Shown here one piece after another: positions 1 through 8,420 of a DNA stretch of 64,000 nucleotides. The position numbers were made by a program, and so were the translations under genes. The notes below the pieces were generated by a model. The model searched no databases and was not told the origin of the DNA. It saw nothing but the letters and a program-made list of their open reading frames with translations. The stretch comes from Plantactinospora soyae (GTDB taxonomy: Bacteria; Actinomycetota; Actinomycetes; Mycobacteriales; Micromonosporaceae): assembly GCF_014874095.1 (NCBI RefSeq), contig NZ_JADBEB010000001.1, forward strand, positions 2,108,001 through 2,172,000, written 5' to 3'. The first letter of the stretch is position 1; each line of letters starts with the position of its first letter.

Positions 1-127
1 GGTGACCGCCGACGACGTCCCAGGTGTTGGGAAAGAGCTTCCGGTGGGGGGACCGTCGCTGGAAAAAGATCCGGCCCTCGTCGTCGACGACGAGGGCTCC
101 GGCGCAGCGTAGGGGCTCTGTGGACAC
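1..127 (-). CDS. Nudix hydrolase, N-terminal fragment (runs off the window)
   Basis: Reading the minus strand from a GTG at 125-127 gives about 42 residues that run off the left edge. They include the segments CAGALVVDDEGRIFFQRRS and LFPNTWDVVGGH. This is the first beta strand and the approach to the Nudix box seen in MutT/NTP-pyrophosphohydrolase-like enzymes, which hydrolyse nucleoside diphosphate-linked substrates. The Nudix box itself lies outside the window, so substrate and activity cannot be judged. The start is the first usable codon in frame; no strong ribosome binding site precedes it. Confidence 0.6.
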   Translation of the reverse strand, partial: MSTEPLRCAGALVVDDEGRIFFQRRSPHRKLFPNTWDVVGGH

Positions 128-245
128 CTGTCGAGCGTAGTCACCCGGAGCCGACGCCTCCCACCGCCGGCTTGTACTTCCCCGGCCGAGCGTCCAGTCT
201 GTCCCTACCGGTACCGCCCGTCCCGTCCCGAAGGTGTGATGTGTG

Positions 246-638
246 ATGCGGGTACGCGAAGCGATGTCCAGCAACGTCCTCGTGGTGGGTCCGGAGCACA
301 CGCTTCGGCAGGCCGCCCAGATGATGTCCCAGCGCGGTGTCGGGTCCGCGGTCGTGGTCGACCCCGATTCCGAGGGCGTCGGCATCATGACCGAACGCGA
401 TGTCCTGAAGGCGATCGGCGCCGGCCTCGACTGCGATGTCGAACGGACCGCCGCCCACCTGACCTGGGACGTCGTCTACGCCGGCCCGGACTGGACCGTG
501 CACGAGGCGGCCGAGGCGATGTCCAGGGGCGGCTTCCGCCACCTGGTGGTGCTGGAGGACGACGAAGTGCTCGGGATGATCTCGGTCCGGGACATCGTCC
601 GGGTCTGGGTCGACGCCCCGGCGACCGCCTCGATCTGA
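246..638 (+). CDS. Tandem CBS-domain protein
   Basis: A 130-residue protein made almost entirely of two CBS motifs, residues about 5-60 and 75-125. The repeated pattern is M-S-x-x-x-x-V-x-x-x-x-T-L-x-x-A and the second half ends in LGMISVRDIVRVW. Such stand-alone CBS pairs bind adenine nucleotides and usually act as energy-sensing modules; the partner is not evident here. ATG at 246 is preferred over GTG at 243 because AAGGTG lies about eight bases upstream. It is monocistronic, with about 140 bases before the next gene. Confidence 0.85.
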   Translation: MRVREAMSSNVLVVGPEHTLRQAAQMMSQRGVGSAVVVDPDSEGVGIMTERDVLKAIGAGLDCDVERTAAHLTWDVVYAGPDWTVHEAAEAMSRGGFRHLVVLEDDEVLGMISVRDIVRVWVDAPATASI

Positions 639-780
639 CCGTTCCGCCGGCCCATCCCGGAGCGAATTCCCAGCTCGGTAGCGGTGGGCGGAGGCGTACC
701 CCTCCGGTTCCACTGCTCAAGATACGGACATTGTCGTGCCTCCGCCCCGGACGCCGGGAGCGCCCGTAGGCTGGGGAGTC

Positions 781-1875
781 ATGACTGCCGAGCAGCTGAT
801 CTCCTTCGCCCGTGGGGCGCCATCGCTGGACATCGTCGATATCGACGGGCTCAAGGCCGCGGCCGGACGCGCCTTCGACGCCGATCCGGCCGGCATCACC
901 GGGTACGGGACATCGGTCGGATACCCGCCCCTGCGGAAGTGGATCGCCGACAAGCACGGCGTCGGAGTCGACCAGGTGCTGGTCACCAACGGATCCCTCC
1001 AGGCCGACGCATTTCTGTTCGCGCACCTGATCCGGCCGGGCGACGCGGTCGTGGTGGAGCGGCCGACGTACGACCGGACGCTGCTGAACCTGCAACAGCA
1101 GGGCAGCGAGGTCCACCCGGTGACCATCCAGCCGGACGGGATCGACACCGACGAACTGGGCAAACTGCTGGAATCCGGGGTACGCCCGAAGCTGGCGCAC
1201 ATCATTCCGAACTTCCAGAACCCGGCCGGGGTGACTCTCTCCCTGGAGAAGCGACGGGCCCTCCTCGACCTGGCCACCGAGTACGACTTCACGATCTTCG
1301 AGGACGACCCGTACGCGGACATCCGGTTCCGGGGCGAGCCGCTGCCCTCGATGCTCTCGCTCGACGAGCGGGGCAGCGTGGTGCACGCCTCCAGCTTCAC
1401 CAAGACGGTCTGCCCAGGTGTCCGGGTCGGCTACCTGGTCGGGCCGGCCCCGCTGATCGCCGACATCGCCAAGGAGGCGACCAACCTCTACATCTCGCCG
1501 GGGATGGTGGCGCAGGCGATCGTGCACCAGTTCTGTGTCTCCGGCGACATCGACCGGTCGATCCGTACGGTCAGCGGCGCACTCGGCGAGCGGGCCGTCG
1601 CGTTGGCGTCGGCGCTGCGGGAGCACATCCCGGACGTCCGGTTCACCGAGCCGAACGGCGGCTACTTCCTCTGGATCGAGTTGCCGCAGAACGTGCACGT
1701 GGACCGGCTGGTGCCGGCGGCGACCGAGCGGGGCGTGACGGTCGTCAAGGGCAGTGACTTCCTCGTCGAGGGCGGCCAGCACGCGTTGCGGCTGGCGTAC
1801 TCGGGGGTGACGGTGGACCAGATCGACGAGGGCGTACGCCGGCTCGCCGACGCCGTGCGGGCGGTCCGCGACTGA
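781..1875 (+). CDS. PLP-dependent aminotransferase (fold type I, MocR/2-aminoadipate type)
   Basis: A 364-residue class I/II aminotransferase. Visible landmarks are YGTSVGYPPLR near residue 42, NFQNPAGVTLS near 144 (substrate and cofactor binding), EDDPYADIRF near 174 (Asp contacting the pyridine nitrogen) and the Schiff-base lysine in SSFTKTVCPG, about K208. Sequence style matches LysN-like 2-aminoadipate or multi-substrate aminotransferases and the catalytic half of MocR regulators, but there is no N-terminal winged helix. ATG 781 follows GGGGAG; a longer GTG start at 736 lacks a ribosome binding site. The amino donor is not determinable. Confidence 0.85.
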   Translation: MTAEQLISFARGAPSLDIVDIDGLKAAAGRAFDADPAGITGYGTSVGYPPLRKWIADKHGVGVDQVLVTNGSLQADAFLFAHLIRPGDAVVVERPTYDRTLLNLQQQGSEVHPVTIQPDGIDTDELGKLLESGVRPKLAHIIPNFQNPAGVTLSLEKRRALLDLATEYDFTIFEDDPYADIRFRGEPLPSMLSLDERGSVVHASSFTKTVCPGVRVGYLVGPAPLIADIAKEATNLYISPGMVAQAIVHQFCVSGDIDRSIRTVSGALGERAVALASALREHIPDVRFTEPNGGYFLWIELPQNVHVDRLVPAATERGVTVVKGSDFLVEGGQHALRLAYSGVTVDQIDEGVRRLADAVRAVRD

Positions 1876-1958
1876 GATCCGAACGACCCGACGCCGGGGT
1901 ACGGACAGGGGCGGACATCGCCCGTTCCGTGCCCCGGCGTTCTGTTGTTCCGGTCCGT

Positions 1959-2040
1959 TTTCCGCGTCTGTTCGGGGGTCCGTTTCCGCGTCTGTTCCGG
2001 GTCCAGCTCCGCGTCTGTTCCGGCTCAGTTTCCGCGTCCG
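1959..2040. repeat. Tandem GC-rich minisatellite, about 23-24 bp unit, four copies
   Basis: The core TCCGCGTCTG recurs at 1961, 1985 and 2008, with a diverged copy at 2031, so the period is 23-24 bp. It lies in the 840-base gap between the aminotransferase and corA (1876-2715). I see no convincing gene in that gap: the open frames there are repeat-driven and lack ribosome binding sites. Confidence 0.7.
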
Positions 2041-2402
2041 CCTGCGGTCGGGGCCGACGTCTCGGGAACGGGCTCGGGTGCGGGGGCTCGGGTTAGCCGG
2101 AGCATCGGACCAATGCCCACTTTTTCCGGCCGTAACTTGTGTCGGATATCCGACAATCGCCAGCAGCGGTCGATCCGGGGTTTCCTACGGGCCGGTAGGC
2201 GGCTCACAATGCTGCGAGCGCCACTCGCGTCAGGGTCGACCATCCGCCGACGGGCGGCGGCCCGGCGGAGTTCCGTACGTGGTTGGCGCGCATGACAGAA
2301 CCCCCCGCCCCCACGGCGCCGGGTGGGCCGTCCGCACCTTACCCCCCCGACGTGGACGGTCCACCCGGCGCCACCCCCCGGTGACCCGACCGGCGGAACC
2401 GC

Positions 2403-2590
2403 CCGAATCCGCCCACCGCGAGCACCCGATTCCGTCCACCGCGAGCGACGGAACGCGGCCCCGGGCGACGGCCTGACCGTCCAGCGCGACCGCCCGGATT
2501 CCGCCAACCGCGACGGCCGGATCCTGCCAACCGCGACGATCGGATTCCGTTCACCGCGACGGCCTGATCCGTCCAGCGCGACCGCCGGAC
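2403..2590. repeat. Degenerate tandem repeat, about 22 bp unit, about seven copies
   Basis: Units resembling GGATTCCGCCAACCGCGACG recur around 2405, 2428, 2475, 2498, 2520, 2541 and 2565, with substitutions at the CC/TT and AA/CA positions. The array lies upstream of corA. It produces spurious long open frames on both strands, which is why an apparent 512-residue version of CorA should not be used. Confidence 0.65.
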
Positions 2591-2715
2591 CGGCCGGTCG
2601 ATCGCCCTCGGTGTCCCGGCTCGGCGCGGGTGGTGATTCGCGACATGCCAGCCGGCGCGCGGGGCGGGCGTACCCTGCAATCCGCACCCAGACTCTGGCC
2701 GAAAGGGGGGCGGCG

Positions 2716-3861
2716 ATGCCGGATCGAGTCGATCACGATCGAGTTGACCTCAACGGGAACGGCAGGCCGAGACCCCGGGCCTGGACCGCGCCGGTACGCG
2801 CGGTGACCCGGATGCTGAACACCGAGGTGGGCCAGCAGCAGACTCCGGAGAGTCGCGCCGAGCACGGCGGTGTCGTCGACTGCGGCCTCTACGTCGACGG
2901 GGTACGTCAGCCCGGCGAGTGGAGCCACGCCGATGCCCTGGAGGCGGCCCGCGCACAGTCCGGCGCCTTCGTCTGGCTCGGCGTGCACGAGCCGAGTTCG
3001 GCGGAGATGGCCGGCATCGCGGAGACGTACGGGCTGCACGAGTTGGCGGTCGAGGACGCGGTCAAGGCGGAACAGCGCCCCAAGCTGGAGCGGTTCGGTG
3101 AGGTCACCTTCCTCGTGCTGCGTACCGTCCGTTACGTCCGGCACGGCGAGCTGACCGAGAACTCCGACGTGATCGAGACCGGCCAGGTGATGCTCTTCAT
3201 CGGCCCCGACTTCGTGGTCAGCGTGCGGCACGGCGACGCGTGCCGGCTCGCTCCGGTCCGGTCGGATCTGGAGAGCCGGCGGGAGATCCTGGGCCAGGGG
3301 CCCTGGGCGGTGGCGTACGCCGTGATGGACCGGGTGGTCGACATCTACCTGGAGGTGACCGACCGGGTCGGCGACGATCTGGACGTCCTCGAGGGCGAGG
3401 TGTTCGCCCGCCAGGCGCACGGCCGGATCCAGCGGATCTACCAGATGAAGCGGGAACTGGTCGAGTTCAAGCGGGCCGTGGTCCCGTTGCAGCGGCCGCT
3501 GATGACCCTGACCGCCCAGGTGAACCGGAACGTGCCGAAGGAGATCCGGCGGTACTTCCGCGACGTGCAGGACCACGTGACCCGGACGGTCGAGCAGGTC
3601 AGCGCCTACGACGACCTGCTGAACTCCATCCTGCAGGCCCGACTCGCCCAGGTGACGGTCGAACAGAACAACGACATGCGCAAGATCGCCGCATGGGCCG
3701 CCATCGCGGCGGTCTGGACCGCGATCGCCGGGATCTACGGGATGAACTTCACCTTCATGCCGGAGACCACCTGGAAGTACGGCTATCCCGTCGTCCTGGC
3801 CCTGATGCTGGCGATCTCGTTGGGTCTCTACCGCTGGTTCCGGCGCAACCGCTGGCTCTGA
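2716..3861 (+). CDS. corA: CorA-family magnesium/cobalt transporter
   Basis: A 381-residue CorA-type channel of the cytoplasmic membrane. The N-terminal two thirds are the soluble alpha/beta plus long-helix domain (EPSSAEMAGIAETYGLHELA, later EQVSAYDDLLNSILQARLAQ). The C terminus holds two membrane helices separated by the family signature YGMNF, followed by a basic RWFRRNRWL tail. ATG 2716 follows AAAGGGG; the reading frame extends much further upstream only through tandem repeats. It is terminated by the hairpin at 3921-3953. CorA channels import Mg2+ and are gated by cytoplasmic Mg2+. Confidence 0.93.
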   Translation: MPDRVDHDRVDLNGNGRPRPRAWTAPVRAVTRMLNTEVGQQQTPESRAEHGGVVDCGLYVDGVRQPGEWSHADALEAARAQSGAFVWLGVHEPSSAEMAGIAETYGLHELAVEDAVKAEQRPKLERFGEVTFLVLRTVRYVRHGELTENSDVIETGQVMLFIGPDFVVSVRHGDACRLAPVRSDLESRREILGQGPWAVAYAVMDRVVDIYLEVTDRVGDDLDVLEGEVFARQAHGRIQRIYQMKRELVEFKRAVVPLQRPLMTLTAQVNRNVPKEIRRYFRDVQDHVTRTVEQVSAYDDLLNSILQARLAQVTVEQNNDMRKIAAWAAIAAVWTAIAGIYGMNFTFMPETTWKYGYPVVLALMLAISLGLYRWFRRNRWL

Positions 3862-3920
3862 CCGTCAACCGCCGTCGGCGCGATCGGCGCGATCCGCTGG
3901 TCGTCCGGGTCGACAGGAGA

Positions 3921-3953
3921 CGCGGCGTGGGGCGAGCCTCGCCCCACGCCGCG
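3921..3953. terminator. Bidirectional hairpin between corA and the convergent membrane-protein gene
   Basis: A perfect 15-bp inverted repeat, 3921-3935 and 3939-3953, with a three-base loop and no T tract. It sits between two convergent genes, as expected for an actinobacterial factor-independent terminator serving both. Confidence 0.75.
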
Positions 3954-4029
3954 ATCGTCTCGACCTCCTGTGATCCGTACCGCCCCCCGACGGTCGTACC
4001 GGCGGAGCGCCATCCACCCCGTCCGACCC

Positions 4030-4743
4030 TCAGCTGCCGCTGTTCCTCGACGGCGTGGCGGCGGCGCCGAGCAGGCCGTCCGACTTGTCGCCGCTCTTGG
4101 TCGCGACCTTCTTGACGTTCTCGCTGATCGGCGCGGTGGTCGTGGCGAGCTTCTCACCGGCCGCCGCGGTGCGGTCCTTGGCCCTGTCCGTCGGCGACGA
4201 CTTCGGCGCCGCCGGTTCACGCCCGGAACCACCCGCGGAACTGCCCATGATCGAGGCGGCGTCGTCACGTACCGCGTCCAGGGTCGCCGCCGGGTCGTAC
4301 TCGTCCCAGGGTTGTCGTCCCCGCCGCCGCATGGCGGCGGCGCCCACCGCGCCGGCCACCGCCCCGGCGACCAGCAGCCCGGTCAGCATCGGCCAACGTC
4401 GACGCATCATCGAGTTCTTCTTCCGCATGGCTTTCATCTTCTTCTTCGACCTCGCCTTAAGGGCGACCGAGCCTGCCTGGCGGGCGCCGTCCGCAGCGGC
4501 CGCGGCGGCCACGGCCAGCGGTGCGAACCGGGTCATCGTCGACTCCCAGCCGTCCGACGCCGTCCGCCGCACCATGGTCGCCGTCGGCGAGAGGTACGCA
4601 CGAGCGGCGTCCGCCCGTGGCCCCACCGCCGCCCCGACCCCCGACGCGGCGTGGGTGGCCGCCCGCATCAGGTGATCGAGACTCTCGCCCAGTTCGGCCT
4701 TGGCGAGTTTCCTACGGGATCTGCGCCCCCCGAATCCAAACAC
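4030..4743 (-). CDS. Single-pass membrane protein, function unknown (DUF5324-like context)
   Basis: A 237-residue protein. The N terminus is basic (RRSRRKLAKAELGES), then an Ala-rich helical region, then a lysine/arginine-rich stretch (KARSKKKMKAMRKK) leading into one membrane helix (MLTGLLVAGAVAGAVGAAAM), and a Ser/Thr/Lys-rich disordered tail. GTG at 4741-4743 is chosen because AAGGAGGT sits eight bases upstream. A longer start at MTEEQHPRRW reads through that ribosome binding site. It is divergent from the cyclophilin gene, the position occupied by DUF5324 proteins in Streptomyces. Function is unknown. Confidence 0.75.
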   Translation of the reverse strand: MFGFGGRRSRRKLAKAELGESLDHLMRAATHAASGVGAAVGPRADAARAYLSPTATMVRRTASDGWESTMTRFAPLAVAAAAAADGARQAGSVALKARSKKKMKAMRKKNSMMRRRWPMLTGLLVAGAVAGAVGAAAMRRRGRQPWDEYDPAATLDAVRDDAASIMGSSAGGSGREPAAPKSSPTDRAKDRTAAAGEKLATTTAPISENVKKVATKSGDKSDGLLGAAATPSRNSGS

Positions 4744-4934
4744 CGGTCCCCACCTCCTTGGGTGTTGTTCCTCCGTCATCCTGCACCCTCGGATGCGCCC
4801 GCACTGCCAGAACGGGCACATGGGAGGATCCGCATAGAACCACCTACCCAGCGCCGGCCTGGGCCTCCTGGCCGGCGGAGGAGTCCCGCCGGCCGGTACC
4901 TCCAGGCCGGCGGCATGTCGATCGAGGAGTACTC

Positions 4935-5465
4935 GTGGCCGAGGCCGTCTACGCAACTCTGCACACCAACGCCGGGCCGATCCGGCTGGAGCTCTTTCCC
5001 AACCACGCACCCAAGACCGTCACCAACTTCGTGGAGCTCGCCGAGGGCACCAAGCAGTACACCGACCCGCGTACCGGTCAGCCGGGCAGTGGGCCGTACT
5101 ACGACGGCACGATCTCGCACCGGGTGATCAGCGGCTTCATGGTCCAGATGGGTGACCCGACCGGCACCGGCCGGGGTGGCCCGGGTTACAACTTCGCCGA
5201 CGAGTTCCACCCGGACCTGCGGTTCGACCGGCCGTACCTGCTGGCGATGGCGAACGCCGGGCCCGGCACCAACGGCTCGCAGTTCTTCATCACCGTCGGA
5301 GCGACGCCGCACCTGAACAACCGGCACACCATCTTCGGGCAGGTCGCGGACGAGGACTCGGCCAAGGTCGTCGATTCGATCGCGAACGCGCCGACCGGAG
5401 CCATGGACCGGCCGATCCAGGATGTCGTCATCGAGCGCGTCCAGATCGAGCGTAAAGACGGCTGA
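4935..5465 (+). CDS. Cyclophilin-type peptidyl-prolyl cis-trans isomerase
   Basis: A 176-residue cytosolic cyclophilin. It covers the whole domain: LFPNHAPKTVTNFVELAEG near the start, the catalytic FHRVI-like HRVISGFMVQMGDPTGTGRGG, GPGTNGSQFFIT and the terminal HTIFGQV. The catalytic Arg in HRV and the FxM and GSQFFIT surfaces are present. GTG 4935 follows GAGGAG; the longer upstream reading frame has no start signal. It sits just ahead of the rhomboid gene, an order shared with Streptomyces near the chromosome origin. It catalyses proline isomerisation during folding. Confidence 0.92.
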   Translation: MAEAVYATLHTNAGPIRLELFPNHAPKTVTNFVELAEGTKQYTDPRTGQPGSGPYYDGTISHRVISGFMVQMGDPTGTGRGGPGYNFADEFHPDLRFDRPYLLAMANAGPGTNGSQFFITVGATPHLNNRHTIFGQVADEDSAKVVDSIANAPTGAMDRPIQDVVIERVQIERKDG

Positions 5466-5502
5466 CGTCGATCCCGGGTACCTTTGCCGGCATGAGTGAG
5501 CG

Positions 5503-5600
5503 CGGCGGAGGGCGGGCATGAGCGAGCGTAGCGGGCGAACCGGTCAGCTCGGTCCGGCTTCTGCCGGACCGGTGTGCGGCGGAGGGCGGGCATGAGCGAG
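5503..5600. repeat. 24-bp direct repeat duplicating a start-codon region
   Basis: The same 24 bases, CGGCGGAGGGCGGGCATG followed by AGCGAG, occur at 5503-5526 and 5577-5600. Both carry a purine-rich ribosome-binding-like sequence and ATG-AGC-GAG. An 8-bp perfect hairpin (5551-5558 with 5563-5570) lies between. The second copy provides the rhomboid start; the first opens a short frame that is soon lost. Confidence 0.75.
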
Positions 5601-6503
5601 TCTCCTCCGACCACCCCGGTCTGTTATCGCCACCCGTCCCGGGAGACCTACGTCCGGTGTACGCGGTGCGAGCGGCCGATCTGCCCGGACTGCATGCGGG
5701 AGGCCTCGGTCGGGCACCAGTGCCCGGAGTGTGTGGCCGAGGGGCGGAAAACGTCCCGGCCGGCGCGCACCGTCTTCGGTGGCGGTGCCGCCGGCCACGC
5801 GGGCTACGTGACCAAGGCGTTGATCGCGGTCAACGTCCTGCTGATCCTGCTCTCCGTCTACTCCGCCCGGGGCGGTAACTCGCTCGCCGGGGCCGGATTC
5901 GGCGGGCTGCTCGGCGGGTCGACCCCGCTGACCAACTGGGGAGCGGTGCTCGGCCTGGACATCGTCTTTCCGTTCGGCCCGGAGGAGGGCGTCGCGGCGG
6001 GCGAGTACTACCGGCTGTTCACCGCGATGTTCCTGCACTACGGGCCGCTGCACCTGCTGATGAACATGTGGGCGCTCTGGGTGCTGGGCCGCTCTCTGGA
6101 GGCCACCCTCGGGCCACTGCGGTTCCTGGCGCTGTACCTGGTCGCCGGGGTGGGCGGCAACGTCGCGGCGTACCTGTTCAGCGATCCGACGGCGCGTACC
6201 GTCGGCGCCTCGACCGCGATCTTCGGACTCTTCGCCGCGCTGTTCGTGATCATGCGGCGGATGGGTCGGGACACCTCGTCGGTGATTCCGATCCTCGTGA
6301 TCAACCTGGTCTTCACCTTCGCCGTACCCGGCATCTCCATCGCCGGTCACCTGGGTGGTCTGACGGCTGGCGCCGCCATGGCCCTGGTGCTGGCCTACGC
6401 CCCACGGTCCCGGCGCACGCTGTTCCAGGTCGGTGGCGGTGCGGTGATCGGGCTGGTGCTGACCGGGCTGACCCTGATGCAGACGGCCGCCCTGCTGAGC
6501 TGA
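5592..6503 (+). CDS. Rhomboid-family intramembrane serine protease with N-terminal zinc-binding B-box
   Basis: A 303-residue protein. Residues about 11-48 form a Cys/His zinc module (CYRH, CTRCERPICPDC, CPEC) of B-box type. A six-helix rhomboid domain follows. Catalytic residues are visible as Ser207 in VGASTAIFG and His253 in AGHLGG; the NMWALWVLG loop-1 region is also present. Rhomboids cleave membrane-anchored substrates within or next to the membrane. ATG 5592 has the purine-rich GGAGGGCGGG directly ahead. The gene follows the cyclophilin and is convergent with the PH-domain gene, with 17 bases between them. Confidence 0.92.
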   Translation: MSESPPTTPVCYRHPSRETYVRCTRCERPICPDCMREASVGHQCPECVAEGRKTSRPARTVFGGGAAGHAGYVTKALIAVNVLLILLSVYSARGGNSLAGAGFGGLLGGSTPLTNWGAVLGLDIVFPFGPEEGVAAGEYYRLFTAMFLHYGPLHLLMNMWALWVLGRSLEATLGPLRFLALYLVAGVGGNVAAYLFSDPTARTVGASTAIFGLFAALFVIMRRMGRDTSSVIPILVINLVFTFAVPGISIAGHLGGLTAGAAMALVLAYAPRSRRTLFQVGGGAVIGLVLTGLTLMQTAALLS

Positions 6504-6520
6504 CCGGTCGTCCGTCCGGA

Positions 6521-6985
6521 TCAGTGCGACGGGTCGCTGGACTGGCCCGTCGCCGAGGTCGGGCGTGCGCTCTCCAGTACGGCGGCGACGTCCGTCGGGG
6601 GTGCGCCGAGGTCGTACTGGCTGAACAGGTGGATCGAGGCACCGGTGTCGATCTCCAGTGTCTCGCTGCGCAGCCCGAGCCGGGGTCGGCTGTCGACGCT
6701 GATCTGCTCGACCTCCGCCCAGGGGATGTACCGTCGGCCGGCGAATCCTCTGGGCACGGTGACGCCGCCGGCATCGGCCGCGAGTCTCACCGGGGCGACG
6801 AGATCCCGTACGCCCCAGCCGAGCAGGCCGAGCGCGACGAGGGCGGCGATGCCGAGCCGTACCGGGTCGCCGTCGGCGAAGGCCGCGCCCAGCGCGACGA
6901 AGAGCGCCGCGCCGGTCAGCTTGAGTACGGGCAGCGCCCGGTTGACGCGCCAGCGAAGCGGCGGGATGTCCGGGTCGGAGTGCAC
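6521..6985 (-). CDS. PH-domain-containing membrane protein
   Basis: A 154-residue protein with two membrane helices near the N terminus (VLKLTGAALFVALGAAF and IAALVALGLLGWGV). A bacterial PH-like beta domain follows (VTVPRGFAGRRYIPWAEVEQI, then DTGASIHLFSQYDLG). This is the usual architecture of small actinobacterial PH-domain proteins of unknown role. GTG at 6983-6985 is chosen because the longer frame upstream translates the repeated CCGGTCCACGCC spacer. It is convergent with the rhomboid gene. Confidence 0.7.
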   Translation of the reverse strand: MHSDPDIPPLRWRVNRALPVLKLTGAALFVALGAAFADGDPVRLGIAALVALGLLGWGVRDLVAPVRLAADAGGVTVPRGFAGRRYIPWAEVEQISVDSRPRLGLRSETLEIDTGASIHLFSQYDLGAPPTDVAAVLESARPTSATGQSSDPSH

Positions 6986-7024
6986 GGGTCCAGGATGCCA
7001 CCGTCCGTACCCGCCCTTCCGGGC

Positions 7025-7099
7025 CCGGTCCACGCCTGCGCCGTAGCCGGCTCTCGTGCCCGGTCCACGCCACCGCCGTACCCGTATCCGGTCCACGCC
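7025..7099. repeat. Three copies of CCGGTCCACGCC in the spacer before the thiolase
   Basis: The 12-base word occurs exactly at 7025-7036, 7060-7071 and 7088-7099 between the PH-domain gene and the thiolase, with diverged sequence between. The spacing of 35 then 28 bases suggests a decayed minisatellite rather than a binding-site array. Confidence 0.6.
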
Positions 7100-7161
7100 A
7101 GCGCCCGCGAGCCGTTGGTGACGACGTAGGATCGGGGCAGACAAGTTACTGGGGAGTAGAC

Positions 7162-8361
7162 ATGGCGGACGCGGTCATCGTCGGTGCGGTACGGACCCCG
7201 GTCGGACGGCGCCGAGGCGGACTCGCCCCGGTGCATCCGGTCGACCTGTCGGCGCGGGTGCTGGCCGCGCTGGCCGAGCGCGCCGGGCTGGACCCGGCCG
7301 AAGTGGACGACGTGATCTGGGGATGCGTGTCCCAGGTCGGCGAGCAGGCGTGGAACGTCGGCCGGAACGCCGTACTCGCCGCCGGTTGGCCGGAGTCGGT
7401 GCCGGGTACCACGCTGGACCGGCAGTGCGGATCGAGCCAGCAGGCGTTGCACTTCGCCGCCGCCGCCGTCCTTTCCGGGCAGGCGGACCTGGTGGTCGCC
7501 GGTGGCGTGGAGTCGATGACCCGGGTACCGATGGGCAGCAGCATCCAGCCTCCGGCCGACGGCACACCGGCCGGCACCGGGCTGCCGTACGGCGGCCAGC
7601 TCCGGGACCGCTACCGGGGCCGGCCGGGCTTCGCCGCAGACGATCCGGTGCCGTTCAGCCAGGGCGTCGGCGCGGAGATGATCGCGCAGCGGTGGCGGCT
7701 GTCCCGGACCCAGCTCGACGAGTACGCACTGGCCAGCCACCAGAAGGCGGCCGCCGCCCAGGACGCCGGCGCGTTCGAGCCCGAGATCGTTCCGGTCGCC
7801 GTACCCGACGGGGCGAAGGTCGCCCTCGACGAGGGGATCCGCCGCGACACCACCCTGGCCCGGCTGGCCGAACTGCCGACCCCGTTCCGGGCCGACGGAA
7901 TGGTCACCGCCGGATCCGCCTCGCAGATCTCCGACGGCGCCGCGGCGCTCGCCGTGACCAGTTCGGACTGGGCCCGGGAACGGGGTCTGCGACCGTTGGC
8001 CCGGATCCACACCGCCGTGGTCGCCGCCGACGATCCGGTACTGATGCTCACCGCGCCGATCCCGGCCACCGCGAAGGCGCTGCGCCGGGCCGGGCTGGGA
8101 ATCGAGGAGATCGGGGTGTACGAGGTCAACGAGGCGTTCGCTCCGGTTCCGCTGGCCTGGCTGGCCGAGACCGAGGCCGATCCGACCCGACTCAACCCCC
8201 GGGGCGGGGCGATCGCCCTGGGACATCCGCTCGGCGGCTCGGGCGCCCGGATCATGACCACGATGCTCCAGCACATGCGCGACAACGGCATCCGCTACGG
8301 CCTGCAGACCATGTGCGAGGGCGGCGGGATGGCCAACGCAACCATCGTGGAACTTCTATAA
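7162..8361 (+). CDS. Acetyl-CoA C-acyltransferase (thiolase)
   Basis: A 399-residue full-length thiolase. The acylated nucleophile is Cys89 in LDRQCGSSQQA. NEAFAPVPLAW, the histidine motif GHPLGGSGARI and the second catalytic cysteine in MCEGGGMANATIVELL are all present. It joins or cleaves acyl-CoA and acetyl-CoA in fatty-acid or polyketide-like metabolism, in the cytosol. ATG 7162 follows GGGGAG. No beta-oxidation partner is adjacent, so the direction of the reaction in vivo is not inferable. Confidence 0.93.
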   Translation: MADAVIVGAVRTPVGRRRGGLAPVHPVDLSARVLAALAERAGLDPAEVDDVIWGCVSQVGEQAWNVGRNAVLAAGWPESVPGTTLDRQCGSSQQALHFAAAAVLSGQADLVVAGGVESMTRVPMGSSIQPPADGTPAGTGLPYGGQLRDRYRGRPGFAADDPVPFSQGVGAEMIAQRWRLSRTQLDEYALASHQKAAAAQDAGAFEPEIVPVAVPDGAKVALDEGIRRDTTLARLAELPTPFRADGMVTAGSASQISDGAAALAVTSSDWARERGLRPLARIHTAVVAADDPVLMLTAPIPATAKALRRAGLGIEEIGVYEVNEAFAPVPLAWLAETEADPTRLNPRGGAIALGHPLGGSGARIMTTMLQHMRDNGIRYGLQTMCEGGGMANATIVELL

Positions 8362-8420
8362 TTTCATTTTCATCCATGTCCCTGCCGCGTCATCCTCGGC
8401 AGAATCTCGTTGAATCGGAC

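Noticed and set aside
1959-2590. CRISPR array
   Set aside because: Repeats are contiguous or degenerate, lack unique spacers of constant length, and no cas genes are present.
2025-2687. Minus-strand frame with repeated SRWTESG-like segments
   Set aside because: The repeats are those of the DNA minisatellite read in one frame; no ribosome binding site and no homology.
2323-2715. N-terminal extension of CorA by 131 residues
   Set aside because: Encoded by degenerate 22-bp repeats; the ribosome binding site and family start are at 2716.
5551-5570. Terminator after the cyclophilin gene
   Set aside because: The 8-bp hairpin lies inside the duplicated start region, short and without a T tract; a regulatory or neutral role is as likely.
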